The notes below the pieces were generated by a model. It was not told the origin of the DNA and did no database searches. It was given only the letters and a program-made list of their open reading frames with translations. The position numbers were made by a program, and so were the translations under genes. A DNA stretch of 64,000 nt from positions 248,001 to 312,000 of the forward strand of contig JAPEHQ010000001.1 of assembly GCA_027405735.1 (NCBI GenBank), in the 5' to 3' direction. Below, in pieces: positions 11,761 through 22,911 of this stretch. Source of the DNA: Mucor racemosus. Taxonomy: Eukaryota; Mucoromycota; Mucoromycetes; Mucorales; Mucoraceae. Numbering within the stretch: the first letter of the stretch is position 1; the number at the start of each line of letters is the position of its first letter.

Positions 11761-13829
11761 ACACTACGGCCAACCTGTGCTGCTTAAGATGATTTAGCTG
11801 TGCCCAGGTGGACTGCACACTATAGCTTGAGCTGTTGTGCCCACTAAATATGATTAAAAAGATAACAATATGCACATGGGCACAACAAAAGAGACTACAC
11901 ACGAGCACAACGCTAACCCTGTATGTGCAGAATTATAGATTCTGTCCGTGTGCATAACATTAGTCCCATGTGTGCATAATAGTAGAATTGCCCATAAACA
12001 TATCATTTTCCTTATTTGCGCATAATAATAAAATCTGACCATGAGCATAATGAGCTGATCGTATGGTGGGCACAAATTGGTTTGTACATGAGCATCGTGC
12101 CGTTCTCAAAATTCCATTGCATTTTTTATTGGGATGAGTTATTATTTATTAAATTACATTTATTTTTATTAATATAATAAATTGTAGACAATACAATTCA
12201 ATACGTTGTTGATGTAGAGCAATACATGCAAGAACCAATATATTTATGATTATCATCATCATTTGTAAATATGTTTATTATAATAGCTATAATGTTTACA
12301 GAAACAATCGTTTTTGCTCGAGGATAAACTTAAATAACACTTACTGCTTAAATTTATATGCAAGCCAAATCTAAGATTATATATGTTACTTTATCACTCA
12401 TAAAATTTAAACAAATTAACCTTTACATTATTCAGCGCAATTAAAACCCTGCTCATTTCAGGCAATGTAAAAGCAGCATTACAACGCATGAACTATAAAC
12501 TAAGTAAAATAGGTAATATCTGTTACTATAATAGAAAAATAAAATTTTGTACTAGAAAAAGCGTCTGTCATATCATACATTTATTAAAAAATTGCAAAAG
12601 CTAGCCCGTAGATCGATGCCGTAATTGAGCATAGCAAGGTTGAACGACTAAGTCTCTTATACTGTACTATCGTATATCTAAGTTTTAAATAAAAAAGCAT
12701 TTTTTTTTATTTTTCTTATATTTAACCATGAACTGTCTGAAAATTCAGTTTTTGTAGCGGACATTTTTGGAGTTCATTTTAGCCTTACCAACACTCATGA
12801 TTTTGATCAAAAAACAGAAAAATCAATTTTTGATACCAAAATCAACGTTTAAATATACTACATTGTGAGAGAAAACTGTAGCCATGACTAATACACATCT
12901 TATAAAAGCTTAATATTAAATGTTGGGTAATGAAAATTTGCACTTTTGCCCGAAAAACGGTTTTTTGGTTAAAGGATTTTCACGTAATATTTTGTAATAA
13001 AAATGTTTATTATTTTTTATTGAACAAATAGAGCGCTAAATTGTGTATATGTGTATATTTTTTGTTTTTATAATTGGTAGTATAATTGACCCTAGATTTG
13101 CAAAATCAGAAAAAAAAAAATTAAAAAATGTCAAAATTGATGATCTGGGCAAAAATAATTTTCGAAATTAATATTCCGCTTATAAGCCTTGTAAGTCTTA
13201 AAAATAAGAGATTTTATAATACTTGAGAACTTTTTTCAAGAATTAATGATGCTGTACCCACTTGATTCAAGCTTATTACTGTAAAAATTTATACATGTTA
13301 ATATTGTGTGGTAGTTCATTTGATGATAATATAGTCTTACGTGATAATTAATGCGCTAGAGGTAATTTACAGGAATTTTTAGTCTTACCTCTCCAACATC
13401 ATAAACACAAACATGGCCATCACTGAAAAACGATTAAAGAACTTGGTAATATTTACATTTTATTTCTATTTCAATTTCGCAATGGAACGAAATCCCAATT
13501 TGCGATAATTTTTTTCTTTAAAAATTAAGTAAAAAGCACGTAGTAAGCTACAACTTACAACTTATTTTATATATTAACTATTATTTATTATTTAAATGTA
13601 ACAAAATATTTGAAGATAGCAGGTGTTTTGATTTTGTATAATTATGATGTTATCGTTCTATTAAAAAAACATAAAACGTTTCTCACTGAGATCTATTGCC
13701 ACCTTTTTACCCCCTTTGTCCCAAGCCAATTTATTCAATGCTTTACGAGAACAAACTTACTTTTGACTTATAAAAATTGATTTATTAGTAAAATCAATTA
13801 ATAACAAGCGAATAAGTAATAATTATGGC
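11761..13829 (-). repeat. Right arm of the 2.07-kb inverted repeat
   Basis: Reverse-complement partner of 8511-11045. It begins ACACTACGGCC and continues without a break into the rest of a longer element copy (to 16350), so this arm belongs to a full-length copy while the left arm stops at 8511. It has no LTR at the ACTTA site. Confidence 0.93.
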
Positions 13830-14186
13830 GTACCTTTGAAAGTTGGTAGTGATATACAAGACAACATCTTGTTTTTCTCTTCTTAGCTGTTGGCCACTAA
13901 TAAATAGAAATAAATGCTTTTTAGAAACTAAATAGACTAACATGAGTTTATTCATTTATTCAAAACAAGTCAATACTATACATACTTTTATAATAACCAG
14001 TTTTTTTCCAGGTAGATATCGACTTTTTTAGACCAAAAAAGCATTGGTTATAACGTAGATAATGGAACAAAATGATTAAGTTCTGGATGCTTTTTTTGTT
14101 CGAGAAATATATTATAACGTGCCCTAACATTAACAGTTAATAATTTATTTTCAAATAAACAATAATAGGAAAAACATGTACATGTA

Positions 14187-15831
14187 CAGTGACCCCCAAA
14201 ACTGTCCCAATGTTTCCTAGTTTTGAGTTTAGTATGATTTTCAGGTACAACAAATATATTTAAAGTACGACATATTTTATATATTTCGGAAGATCAATTA
14301 ATTTCCTTTTATATTAAACTAAAAAAATCTCGAATTTCATTGGTCCGCTATATTTATACCCTGTCTGGGACAGTATATGCATTGGGACAGTTTTGAGAGC
14401 TTACACGGGAAAAAATATAATCCTATTTAATAGTCCGTCCAAAGGCCGTTTCTTTCCAAATATACTTTCACACAATTGGGCATGCTATCAAAAACTTTTT
14501 GGCACTCCTCCTGTTTAATGGTGTTGTACCAAACCTCAGTTACACGCTCCGAAAGATCAAGGATTCATTTGGGCGCTGTTTTGTACTCATTAAGCCTCCT
14601 CTTTAATAAGATCCACATATTTTCGATCGGATTCAAGTCAGGAGATAGCGGAGACCAATTTATTACTTCGTAGTCTTGATCCAATAGATATTCCTTGACT
14701 AAATTTGACGTATGCTTTGGAGCATTGTCATGCTGGAAAATGATCTGATCACGACGAAGGCCTAATTTATCCAAAGTAAAATTGAAAGTCCGCTCCAAAT
14801 CGTCTTCAAAGATTTGTTTATACAAATGTCGATCCACAGTACCCTCAATTCTGCATATCTATCGAACTCCGGCATACGTAATGGCCCTCCAAAACATGAC
14901 ACTCCCACCGCCATCTATAACGGTCATCTTCACATAATTAGATTTCAAGCTCTCACCGTCTCAAATCCAAAGCCAGCTTCTTCCATTTAAGTTAAATCTA
15001 TTAATGTTGGTCTCATCTGATCAAATCACCCTTTTCCGTTCGTCGGAAGTCCAATCCTTGCGAAGATGACACCATTCTAAACGCCTTTTAATATTAGCCG
15101 GAGACAGCATAGGTTTTTTAGGCTTGATAATTGCTCCTATGCTCCCCCTACGGAGCGATTTCGGACAGTTTCCGGGCTTTTATTAACTCCGAAATTACTC
15201 TCAAGTAGTTTAAAATGTTACTTGAATTTTTGACTGCTTTTTTTGTTGCTTGGCGAACACAAAACCTTTCATCAGATTCAAACAGCAATTTAAGTCGACC
15301 CCTTTTAGACACACCCAAACTTGTGCAACACCGTTTTTTAATTTTTTCCACAACAGGCTTACCTACATGCAATATTTCCGCAACTTGGCGCACTGATTTA
15401 CCGGTGTTTAAAAGACTAATGGCATCATTCTCCTTATTCTCCTGAAGTTTTTTCATATTAATTTTCAATAGGCCAAAGCACCAGAATCTGTATATGAAAT
15501 ATGCATCTTTTTTATTTTCTTTACCCAATTAGGTGTTTATTTACTGATTTCCAAGCGCTCAAGATACTAGTGCAAATTATGGTTCTACAATCATCGATTA
15601 TCTAAAAATCAAAAATGGCTCTCAAAACTGTCCCAATGCATATACTGTCCCAAATTGGGTATAAATTCAATTGACCAATAAAATTCGAGATTTTTTTAAT
15701 TTAATATAAAAGGAAATTAATTGATCTTCCGAAATATATAAAATATGTCGTACTTTAAATATATTTGTTGTACCTGAAAATCATACTAAACTTAAAACTA
15801 AGAAACATTGGGACAGTTTTGGGGGTCACTG
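14187..15831 (-). mobile_element. Tc1/mariner-type transposon (1.65 kb), inactive
   Basis: Terminal inverted repeats start CAGTGACCCCCAAAACTGTC and extend over about 220 bp, with a second GGGACAGT motif at the inner end of each. A TA dinucleotide flanks each end (14185-14186 and 15832-15833), the Tc1/mariner target. The insertion splits element copy A'; copy B near 40725-40740 shows the corresponding uninterrupted sequence. The single transposase gene is broken. Confidence 0.95.
14427..15456 (-). pseudogene. Tc1/mariner transposase, multiply broken
   Basis: The N-terminal helix-turn-helix part (MKKLQENKENDAISLLNTGK, VRQVAEILHVGKPVVEKI) starts at 15456. The catalytic part has WSDET-type sequence, IIFQHDNAPKHTS and SPDLNPIENMW. 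It carries in-frame stops at the expected Trp of VIW-SDET, before DGES, at GVR-stop-ICRIEGTVD and after APK (near 14563), plus a frameshift near 15120-15150. Several stops are what G-to-A change of TGG, or C-to-T change of CGA, would give. The frame ends at 14427. Confidence 0.92.
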
Positions 15832-16350
15832 TACCTGTTACTTGATTTTAGTTTATAAAAAAATATTAGTCTTTTTTGTTGTAGTTTTAAACGTAAATCA
15901 AAGAGCTGAGGAAAGAGTGGAGAGGAAGAAAGAAAAGTAATCCTAAATCAGTCAATTTTGTATGTTACTTTGTTACAAACAGAAATTTACAAAAGCATAA
16001 ATATTTTCAGCGTTGCCAAACATGTTGTTGCCGTTGTTCCCATCTGGTCTACGAAAGAAGAACATGGGCAGAACTCTTTCAAATCTCAAACCCCAAACTT
16101 CAAATTGATACTGTATATCTCGTCAATAAGGCAATGCTGTTGAATCAGAGGAACTCACATCTGCTTTAAGTAACCATTCAAATTATTTTTGTTATTAATT
16201 ATATTATGATTGATATACTTTAATAAATTCACTAAAAAACCTTGATCTCATTGCTCTGCTTATCTGGGCTGCCTGATCTGCACAAGATTCTTTATTCTGC
16301 TTATCTGTGTAGATTATTATGCCCATGGGAAGCATAGTTCGGCCGTAGTG

Positions 16351-17053
16351 GTAGCGTGATCGATATCCTTTTGGTTTGAGGAGTCAGTTGCGATTATATT
16401 TTTATACAAGGATACATATTGATCTTTTTAAGAATCAATTTTTTTAATACAATCACGATGAGATCCTTCTTTATTAAGATAGCACAGCAGTGTTAGTAGT
16501 AAAGTAGATTTGATATCAGCTGCATCTGGCATTTTAATATCTTCATTATTAATAGGCTTCCCAGACCTCTTCTTGTTTTGAGACAATGTTCAGGAGCAGA
16601 TACTACAGAAGGAGGGGTATTAATACGTGGATTATTCTTACCAGAAGGGAATTTAGATGAAATTTAAACAGTAGGTATAGTTGACCAGAATAAACAAGTA
16701 GTTAATTGTAAAAAATGCAGCAAAAAAACTTATAAAAACCAATATGGAGAATACAATTATAATTCTTCTAGGTCTATTAAAGATCTTTTGGATGCAGAAT
16801 AAAAGTTTATGGATTGCTATGACCTTCGTGATATGTACACTGTTTGCTAATTTATATGTAATAATACAGTAATATGATTCTAAAAAGAACCTTTATGGTT
16901 TAGTTCCTAGTTTGAAAGTGCCAGTAATAATACAATTTGGTATTCTAATGTTTTTGTGGTGATTTTGTATTTTCCTACTAGGCCTTCTTTAGATGATATC
17001 TAAGATCAAATTGATTACTGAACAAAGTAATATGAGCGTGGTTTACTACAGTA
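16351..17053. other. Decayed sequence between two repeats, no intact gene
   Basis: A plus-strand coding-like patch around 16620-16800 (VDQNKQVVNCKKCSKKTYKNQ, then NSSRSIKDLLDAE) has a CxxC and many lysines but is cut by stops on both sides. I do not recognise it; probably a relic of a mobile-element protein. Confidence 0.35.
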
Positions 17054-17058
17054 ATAAG

Positions 17059-17537
17059 TATAGAATATTTATAAATTTACCCACTATATTGATCTCCATT
17101 TCATCTGATTCTCAATTAAAGTACAGCTGGCATAAATAGACATTACACTACTAAATGACGCGTGCTAATTCATACTAATATAAACTTTCTACCGAGCTTC
17201 GATCCTAGCAGCTTATAATTAAAGACCAATTAACATAATGTGGATCTAATCACACCATTATGGTCAAAGATCCATGAACTCTATGAATACACCGATTGGT
17301 TACTATCAAGGCTTATATCTGACAAGGGGTTGTATTATTGGCTATTATGTATGGACCTAGGAATGTTTACCTGATCTCTCTGATGAAAACTATATAAAAA
17401 TGACATTTATTTATTACAAAAGTCCTCAACAAGTAGAATTTAACTTGATAATAAAAATCTAATGTTATCTAGTCTCTAGTCAAATTCCTATTGCTTTTTT
17501 ATACTTTTTTTCCGTGAATATCTCTACCTATTCCACA
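17059..17537 (+). mobile_element. Second solo LTR of the same family, with ATAAG duplication
   Basis: Same family as 8528-8989 over its whole length, with small indels. The 3' end TTCCACA is kept; the 5' end has drifted to TATAGAATA from TGTGGAATA. It is flanked by 5-bp repeats ATAAG at 17054-17058 and 17538-17542. The drifted 5' end suggests it is the older insertion. Confidence 0.9.
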
Positions 17538-17542
17538 ATAAG

Positions 17543-17994
17543 TTTAAATAATGAAATGTGAAAATATTCGATAAAAATAATCAAGCCAAAATATTACACT
17601 TTTTATTAACAATACATCCAGAAAATGATGTATTTATATACTTTTCATTATACCTGTTACACAGAATTACTATCTAAGAACATAATGTCAAATGATGAAG
17701 ACACAAACAATAATGTTAATCAACGTGGACGCATGTTAATTTACTATAACATCAAATATGGACCGAGACGTTGAATGTGCGCCCTAGGGTATATGTAGTA
17801 TTGACATAGCAGGGAACCAGCTTGTTGTTCAAACTTACCGAATGTACACAATGACCCACAGAAGCTGGTACCTGAAATACTTATTGTACCTATTTATATC
17901 GACGTCCATGTAGTAGTTGAATGAAAAAATTGCTTGGATCAGCGTTTATAAAGATTGTGTTTTTAATTATTTTGTCAATAAAAGTACTCAATAA
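17543..17994. other. Non-coding stretch with a short dispersed repeat
   Basis: No gene seen. About 50 bp from 17818 (ACCAGCTTGTTGTTCAAACT...) recur in reverse complement at 37597-37650 and, weakly, on the plus strand at 44000-44060. Confidence 0.4.
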
Positions 17995-18814
17995 GCTATA
18001 GGTGTACTTTGGCAATGCCAATGACTTTCTCGACACACAGTAGGGTGTGAAAGTTATTATTTAAGACCATTGTGTCCAAGGTGTGTTTCTACTCTCATGT
18101 AAAGCTGGATGTTGCTAGAGCCAAAATTTGTTGAGATAACAGATAACACTACGGGAAAAATAATGTAAAAATTCCATATTAACATTAATTAATATGTACG
18201 TAAATGTACTTAAATTTTATTATTTATTTACATTATTTAATATAATAACCATGGTTTTCCTAGTTAAATAATGTTAAAAATCAAAAATTACATTATTTTC
18301 ATGTATCATGTTCTTGCATTGTTTTCCCCGTAATGCATATACTTGAATTATTTTTTTTCGTAGTGCAAGGCTATTATTGTTAAGTAGGATGCAGATGGTT
18401 TCAAGATGGTTTTCGCATTTTTTCGCTCAATATCTAGTCAAATCTGACAAATACTTGAAAGACGATACATCTTCTCTCTATAGGCCATTGATATTTCTCG
18501 GAAAATAGAAATATTAATACCAGAATGTAACAAGTGTACTGACCTAACAATATTGACCTAAAATTCATTGTAAAAAATTGAGCCCAAAATGGAGGTACAG
18601 TATTAATTTTTTATATTCACAAGATGATAGATCCAATTGAGTGCTACTCTGCATGTTTTGTTTCAGCAAAAAATATCGATTTTTTGTCAAGATAACCAAC
18701 ATAATATTTTTTTTTTGTAGATTAATATTTTATTTATTCAAATATTGTGGATGAGGGACACATCGCGGAGTGGTGGACCTCGAAAAACGGTGAAGGGGGA
18801 ATGCTTATTTTATA

Positions 18815-21800
18815 TTAATGTGAAGAAGGGATCAATTTGTCAATATGACAAACTGCCCGAGAAGAAAAGTGTGAAATAGAAGAAAAGTTGAGAACCTCCG
18901 GGTTTTGGTTCCCATGGAGCCAGTACAAATTCCACATCTGCCAAAAGGTGGTGGAGAGGACGGAAATATACTTGGATTTATCTTTGACAAAGTGAGGTAA
19001 GTGAAGATACCGGATGGAGCCATATAAAATTTCTTTAGTAATTGGATAATGAGGATAGTAAATCTTTAAAATGTCTTGCCACAAGGACCATTTTACTGGA
19101 CAATCTATGATAAAATGCCGTAAGGTATCCACTGCAGAGCCACAGAAAGAACATACATTGTTGGTAACAGCACCAAAAGTAACCAGATAGGATTTATGCG
19201 GGATACATTTGGACACTGCGCGGTACAAAACGGTTCTGGCTGATGGATGCATGGCTGTGGTCCACAGAAGTTCAACCACTTTATTAGAGAACTTGGGGCC
19301 TTTACGCACACTCTCTTGCCGAGATTTCCGGAATTCAATGGAGGAGAAGGAGGACCAGGCATCGAGTTGTGCGACTTGTTGGATGATTTGATGTTGAGTC
19401 CAATCTGTTGGTACCAGTGAAGGAGGGTTGAGAATGTGTGTCCACACGCAAGGCTTCAACTTGACCGTTTGATGTACTAAAATGTTTTCAAACAATGTTC
19501 GACATAATCGGGGGAAGGCAGTAAATTCATGGGCCACACGTAATCGCAGGCGTTTTTGAGTGGAATCATAGATCATAAACTTATCACCGGTAAACTTGGT
19601 GTGCCGATGAAACCAATGATCCTCTGGGAGACCAGTTAGCAACTTATGGAGCGGTAATTGTAACAACGTATTTAATGGGACCATCTCAAGTACATTGAGG
19701 CCAGCGTAATCAAAGTAGTCAAACAGCTCAAAGATGGAATGCCAAATCGATAAATCCCTGTTGAACAGTTTTGATTTACGGTATTGAGGGTCCAGAAAAG
19801 CCAGAAATGGGAATTCAGAAGAGAGAGGTAGTAATGAAAGATGGTGTATCATCAATGGAAATAGAAAGGAAGGACACTTTTGTGGATCAAAGATATAGTT
19901 TAACCATCGTTTTTGTAGGATGAGTTGTTGGATTTGTGGATCGAGCACAGCTAGACCTCCATAGTGGCGAGGGAGAAACAATATCTCCTTACGTAGTAGA
20001 GGGGCTTTCCTGTTCCATACAAACTGGTAAATCGCTTTCTTAACATTTTCTATAAACCGTTTGGTTGGTTTCAACAATCGAAGACTATACCAAATTTTTG
20101 ATAGGATTAGGCTATTCATAATTGTGACCTTACCAAGGATGGATAGTTGCCTCTGACCATAAATGTGGCATTGCTGTCTAACGGACGATAACAACATTTC
20201 CTCTGTTTGAGCTCGTTGAGCAGGTGTGTAAGCAAAATAGAGCCCTAAATAGCGAAATGCATTACCGGAACCTCGGTGATGGTATACTTGGATGTTCATA
20301 TTCAGGAATTGTGTCTGCCATGCTAGTGATAGACTTCCATTTAGGGAGAAGGCCTCCGATTTGTCTTCATTGAATTTCGCATTGGAAACTGCAGCATAAC
20401 GTCGCATGTGATGTTTCAAACGAGTCAAGTCTGCACTGTCCCTCATCAAAATACAAACATCATCGGCGTATGCCAAACATTTCATTGGTGGGCTCACAAT
20501 TGTAGATCTAGCAGGAGGAGGTGATAGCGCATCCTTCACCTGAAAGCCTTGATACTGGGGATCTTGTATGATTGATAGCAGGAAAGGTTCAAGGGCTATG
20601 TCAAATAGGAGTGGTGACAGTGGATCTCCTTGTCTGATTCCTCTTTCCTGATAAACGGCCTCCGTAAAATACCCATTGACGTTCACATACATGTTATTGC
20701 CAAAGAAGAGCTGTTTAATACTTGAGACAAAACGAGCAGGGAAACCAAAACGTAGCATTACTGCACACAAATAATCCGCATGCACCCGATCATAAGCCTT
20801 TTCTTGGTCGAGGAGAAGTCCTGCACCTGGGTGAGAATAGCACTTGGCTTGTTCCAAGACCATAGATAGAGCCATGCCATTATCACAGATAAAACGGTTT
20901 TGAAGGAATCCCGATTGATAAGGGTTGATTATCTTTCCAACTATAGGAGCCATTCTTTTCGTAATAATGCGAGTGAAGACTTTTCCATCACAGCCTAGAA
21001 GGCAGATTGGTCGCCAATTCTTTAATAAAGTCAATAAACCCTTCTTGGGAAGCAATCGGATCCGAAGATCGTGCCATGAGGCAGGAAATATCCCATCAAG
21101 GGCATCATTATACACCTTTAGGACCAAAACTTGGATACTACGATACCTGAAGAGGAGGGAAAGAAACGGATAGGAAAGACCATCACTCCCAGGAGCCGTA
21201 GCTTTGGCTGACCTGTTTGCCTGTTCTGCTATTTCTTCAAGAGTAATAGGCGCCATCAGTGAATTTTGATCGTCGTCTGTTACTAACCGCTCGAAGTTAA
21301 TTGAATCTAGATATGCATTTATAGTAGCTGGACTGACAGGGTCCGAACTATACAGCGATTGATAATATTTCCAAGCAAAAGTCTTCATATCCCCAAGATC
21401 ACCAGAAACATTTGAAATACCACGAGAATTGTTTCGTGTAGCATTCAAAGCAGGATCAGGAGTCTCCGTAATTCCATTATCCAGAGCTTCTTCAGTTCCA
21501 ACAGCCCCACTAGTAGGCAAGATATCGGTATGACTATCTGCACCAACAAAATCCAAAGCACCACCAGGACCATTATCACCACGATTATCGAAAATAACAA
21601 CCGGCCCGGAAGTAGCAATATTATTTACCACACTGTTATCACCCTCGCCGTTTATAGGCGTCGCTGCCCTACGATCCCCATTAGATTCATTTCCCTCTAA
21701 AGGAACAACACTAGGTTCCGGCTGTTGCAATGTTGCCATATATTGTTGAGAGGATCTTGTTTGATGTAGACGTTTCAAATACCCAGCTGAACGTTCCCCT

Positions 21801-22909
21801 TTTTCTCTCCAGGTATCCCCAGCCCTGAGAGCGGCAATGTCCACTAGCTCCTGTTGGAGGACCTGAAGCATAGAATCAATCCGCGGTAGCAGAAAGAGAA
21901 GTGTAGACTTTGGAGGTTTTGATCGTAACAGACGGTTGCGTTTTCGTTCCAAATGCTTGATGCTCAATCTTCGCCAGTTGACATATTTGATTCCAAATGT
22001 TTTGATTACCTTTTTGGTTGTGGTTTTAATCCTTTCCCATTGCTCCTGGGGAGAGATGGTGGCATCCATAGAAGCCATAAGTGTGTTGATTTTCTGTTCC
22101 AGTTGATGTTGAAAGTCCAAGTTGTTTGCATAAGCAGGATTACCACGCCATAGGCCGGGACCAAGCTTAGAAGTCCCCAGTTTGAAACTTACTTCCAGAA
22201 TAGCATGATCTGACCACGAGTTAGGAATAAAGCCAACGGAGGCATCCTTAACGAGATTCCGTAGGGCGGAGCCTGCAAAAATATAATCAATAGTAGAGAG
22301 TGCATGTTGATAAGTTGGTATTGTATTCATGTTGTTGTGGAGCAGGCAGTTGTGAAAGTGCTGATCCAAATACCCGATCCATTCTAAAGAAGTTTTCACT
22401 ATACGAGGAGCCTTGTCTATATCTCTCTCATAATCATAGTTGAAATCTCCTGAAATGATTAGGCGCTCTATATCTAATGTATCCGAAAGAGTTGAGAGCA
22501 TTGTGTAAATTGATTGAAAGAATTCCTGTCTTGGTCGGTTGGCCGACGTGGCAGGGGCATATAAATTAAGAATAAAGAAAGGTTCAAAAAAGTTATGAGG
22601 ATGATGAACCTTGCAAAGAATATATCTCTCAGAGTCATATATATGATTAGTAGCAATCTTGGTCAGTATATAATCAGATGAGAATGAAGCTATACCACAA
22701 TAATAATTCCATAAATATTGTTGGGCTTGTAGTTGTAGTTCAATTGGAGTAATATTAGGAGGTTTGGCGTGAGTTTCTTGTAGTGATATTATGTGGAACT
22801 GTTGAAGTCTTAAGTAACGGAGGTAAGATGATTGTGTTTGTGGATGTCCTGCTTTCACTAGACTGTTGGAGTTGAGTGAAGCGTATTTAAATTGTAAGTT
22901 ATTAATCAT
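18815..22909 (-). CDS. LINE ORF2: AP-endonuclease and reverse transcriptase
   Basis: 1364 aa, uninterrupted. The N-terminal apurinic-type endonuclease has QETH at 44-47, SGDFN at 153-157 and SDHA at 233-236. A low-complexity linker rich in G, N, P and T covers about 395-500. The reverse transcriptase has LLPKKG near 620, DQEKAYDRV (motif A) at 701-709, RGIRQGDPLSP (motif B) at 756-766 and AYADD (motif C) at 813-817. Near 1253 the C-terminus has CSFC...RHFIIDC, the zinc-finger-like motif common after LINE reverse transcriptases. The start ATG lies 2 nt after the ORF1 stop, suggesting reinitiation. It nicks the target and copies the element RNA at the break. Confidence 0.97.
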   Translation of the reverse strand: MINNLQFKYASLNSNSLVKAGHPQTQSSYLRYLRLQQFHIISLQETHAKPPNITPIELQLQAQQYLWNYYCGIASFSSDYILTKIATNHIYDSERYILCKVHHPHNFFEPFFILNLYAPATSANRPRQEFFQSIYTMLSTLSDTLDIERLIISGDFNYDYERDIDKAPRIVKTSLEWIGYLDQHFHNCLLHNNMNTIPTYQHALSTIDYIFAGSALRNLVKDASVGFIPNSWSDHAILEVSFKLGTSKLGPGLWRGNPAYANNLDFQHQLEQKINTLMASMDATISPQEQWERIKTTTKKVIKTFGIKYVNWRRLSIKHLERKRNRLLRSKPPKSTLLFLLPRIDSMLQVLQQELVDIAALRAGDTWREKGERSAGYLKRLHQTRSSQQYMATLQQPEPSVVPLEGNESNGDRRAATPINGEGDNSVVNNIATSGPVVIFDNRGDNGPGGALDFVGADSHTDILPTSGAVGTEEALDNGITETPDPALNATRNNSRGISNVSGDLGDMKTFAWKYYQSLYSSDPVSPATINAYLDSINFERLVTDDDQNSLMAPITLEEIAEQANRSAKATAPGSDGLSYPFLSLLFRYRSIQVLVLKVYNDALDGIFPASWHDLRIRLLPKKGLLTLLKNWRPICLLGCDGKVFTRIITKRMAPIVGKIINPYQSGFLQNRFICDNGMALSMVLEQAKCYSHPGAGLLLDQEKAYDRVHADYLCAVMLRFGFPARFVSSIKQLFFGNNMYVNVNGYFTEAVYQERGIRQGDPLSPLLFDIALEPFLLSIIQDPQYQGFQVKDALSPPPARSTIVSPPMKCLAYADDVCILMRDSADLTRLKHHMRRYAAVSNAKFNEDKSEAFSLNGSLSLAWQTQFLNMNIQVYHHRGSGNAFRYLGLYFAYTPAQRAQTEEMLLSSVRQQCHIYGQRQLSILGKVTIMNSLILSKIWYSLRLLKPTKRFIENVKKAIYQFVWNRKAPLLRKEILFLPRHYGGLAVLDPQIQQLILQKRWLNYIFDPQKCPSFLFPLMIHHLSLLPLSSEFPFLAFLDPQYRKSKLFNRDLSIWHSIFELFDYFDYAGLNVLEMVPLNTLLQLPLHKLLTGLPEDHWFHRHTKFTGDKFMIYDSTQKRLRLRVAHEFTAFPRLCRTLFENILVHQTVKLKPCVWTHILNPPSLVPTDWTQHQIIQQVAQLDAWSSFSSIEFRKSRQESVRKGPKFSNKVVELLWTTAMHPSARTVLYRAVSKCIPHKSYLVTFGAVTNNVCSFCGSAVDTLRHFIIDCPVKWSLWQDILKIYYPHYPITKEILYGSIRYLHLPHFVKDKSKYISVLSTTFWQMWNLYWLHGNQNPEVLNFSSISHFSSRAVCHIDKLIPSSH

Positions 22910-22911
22910 AA

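Larger units (their letters stand above)
11762..16350 (-). mobile_element. CACTACGGCC-ended element, full-length copy A', split by a mariner
   Basis: Termini CACTACGGCCAACCTG (11762) and CGGCCGTAGTG (ending 16350) are inverted. Without the nested Tc1/mariner the element is about 2.94 kb. Homologous copies are 8511-11045 (truncated), 40235-42974 (both ends) and 45489-46858 (internal). Subterminal regions carry many short TGCACA/TGCCCA-type motifs, as CACTA/EnSpm-like DNA transposons do. No transposase ORF is visible, so it is non-autonomous. No clean target duplication was found (flanks AAA and GTA), so the superfamily is inferred from termini only. Confidence 0.7.

Noticed and set aside
10731..12075. 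Identical 73-codon ORFs on opposite strands (10731-10952 plus and 11854-12075 minus)
   Set aside because: They are the same subterminal motif array of the inverted repeat read on each arm, not genes.
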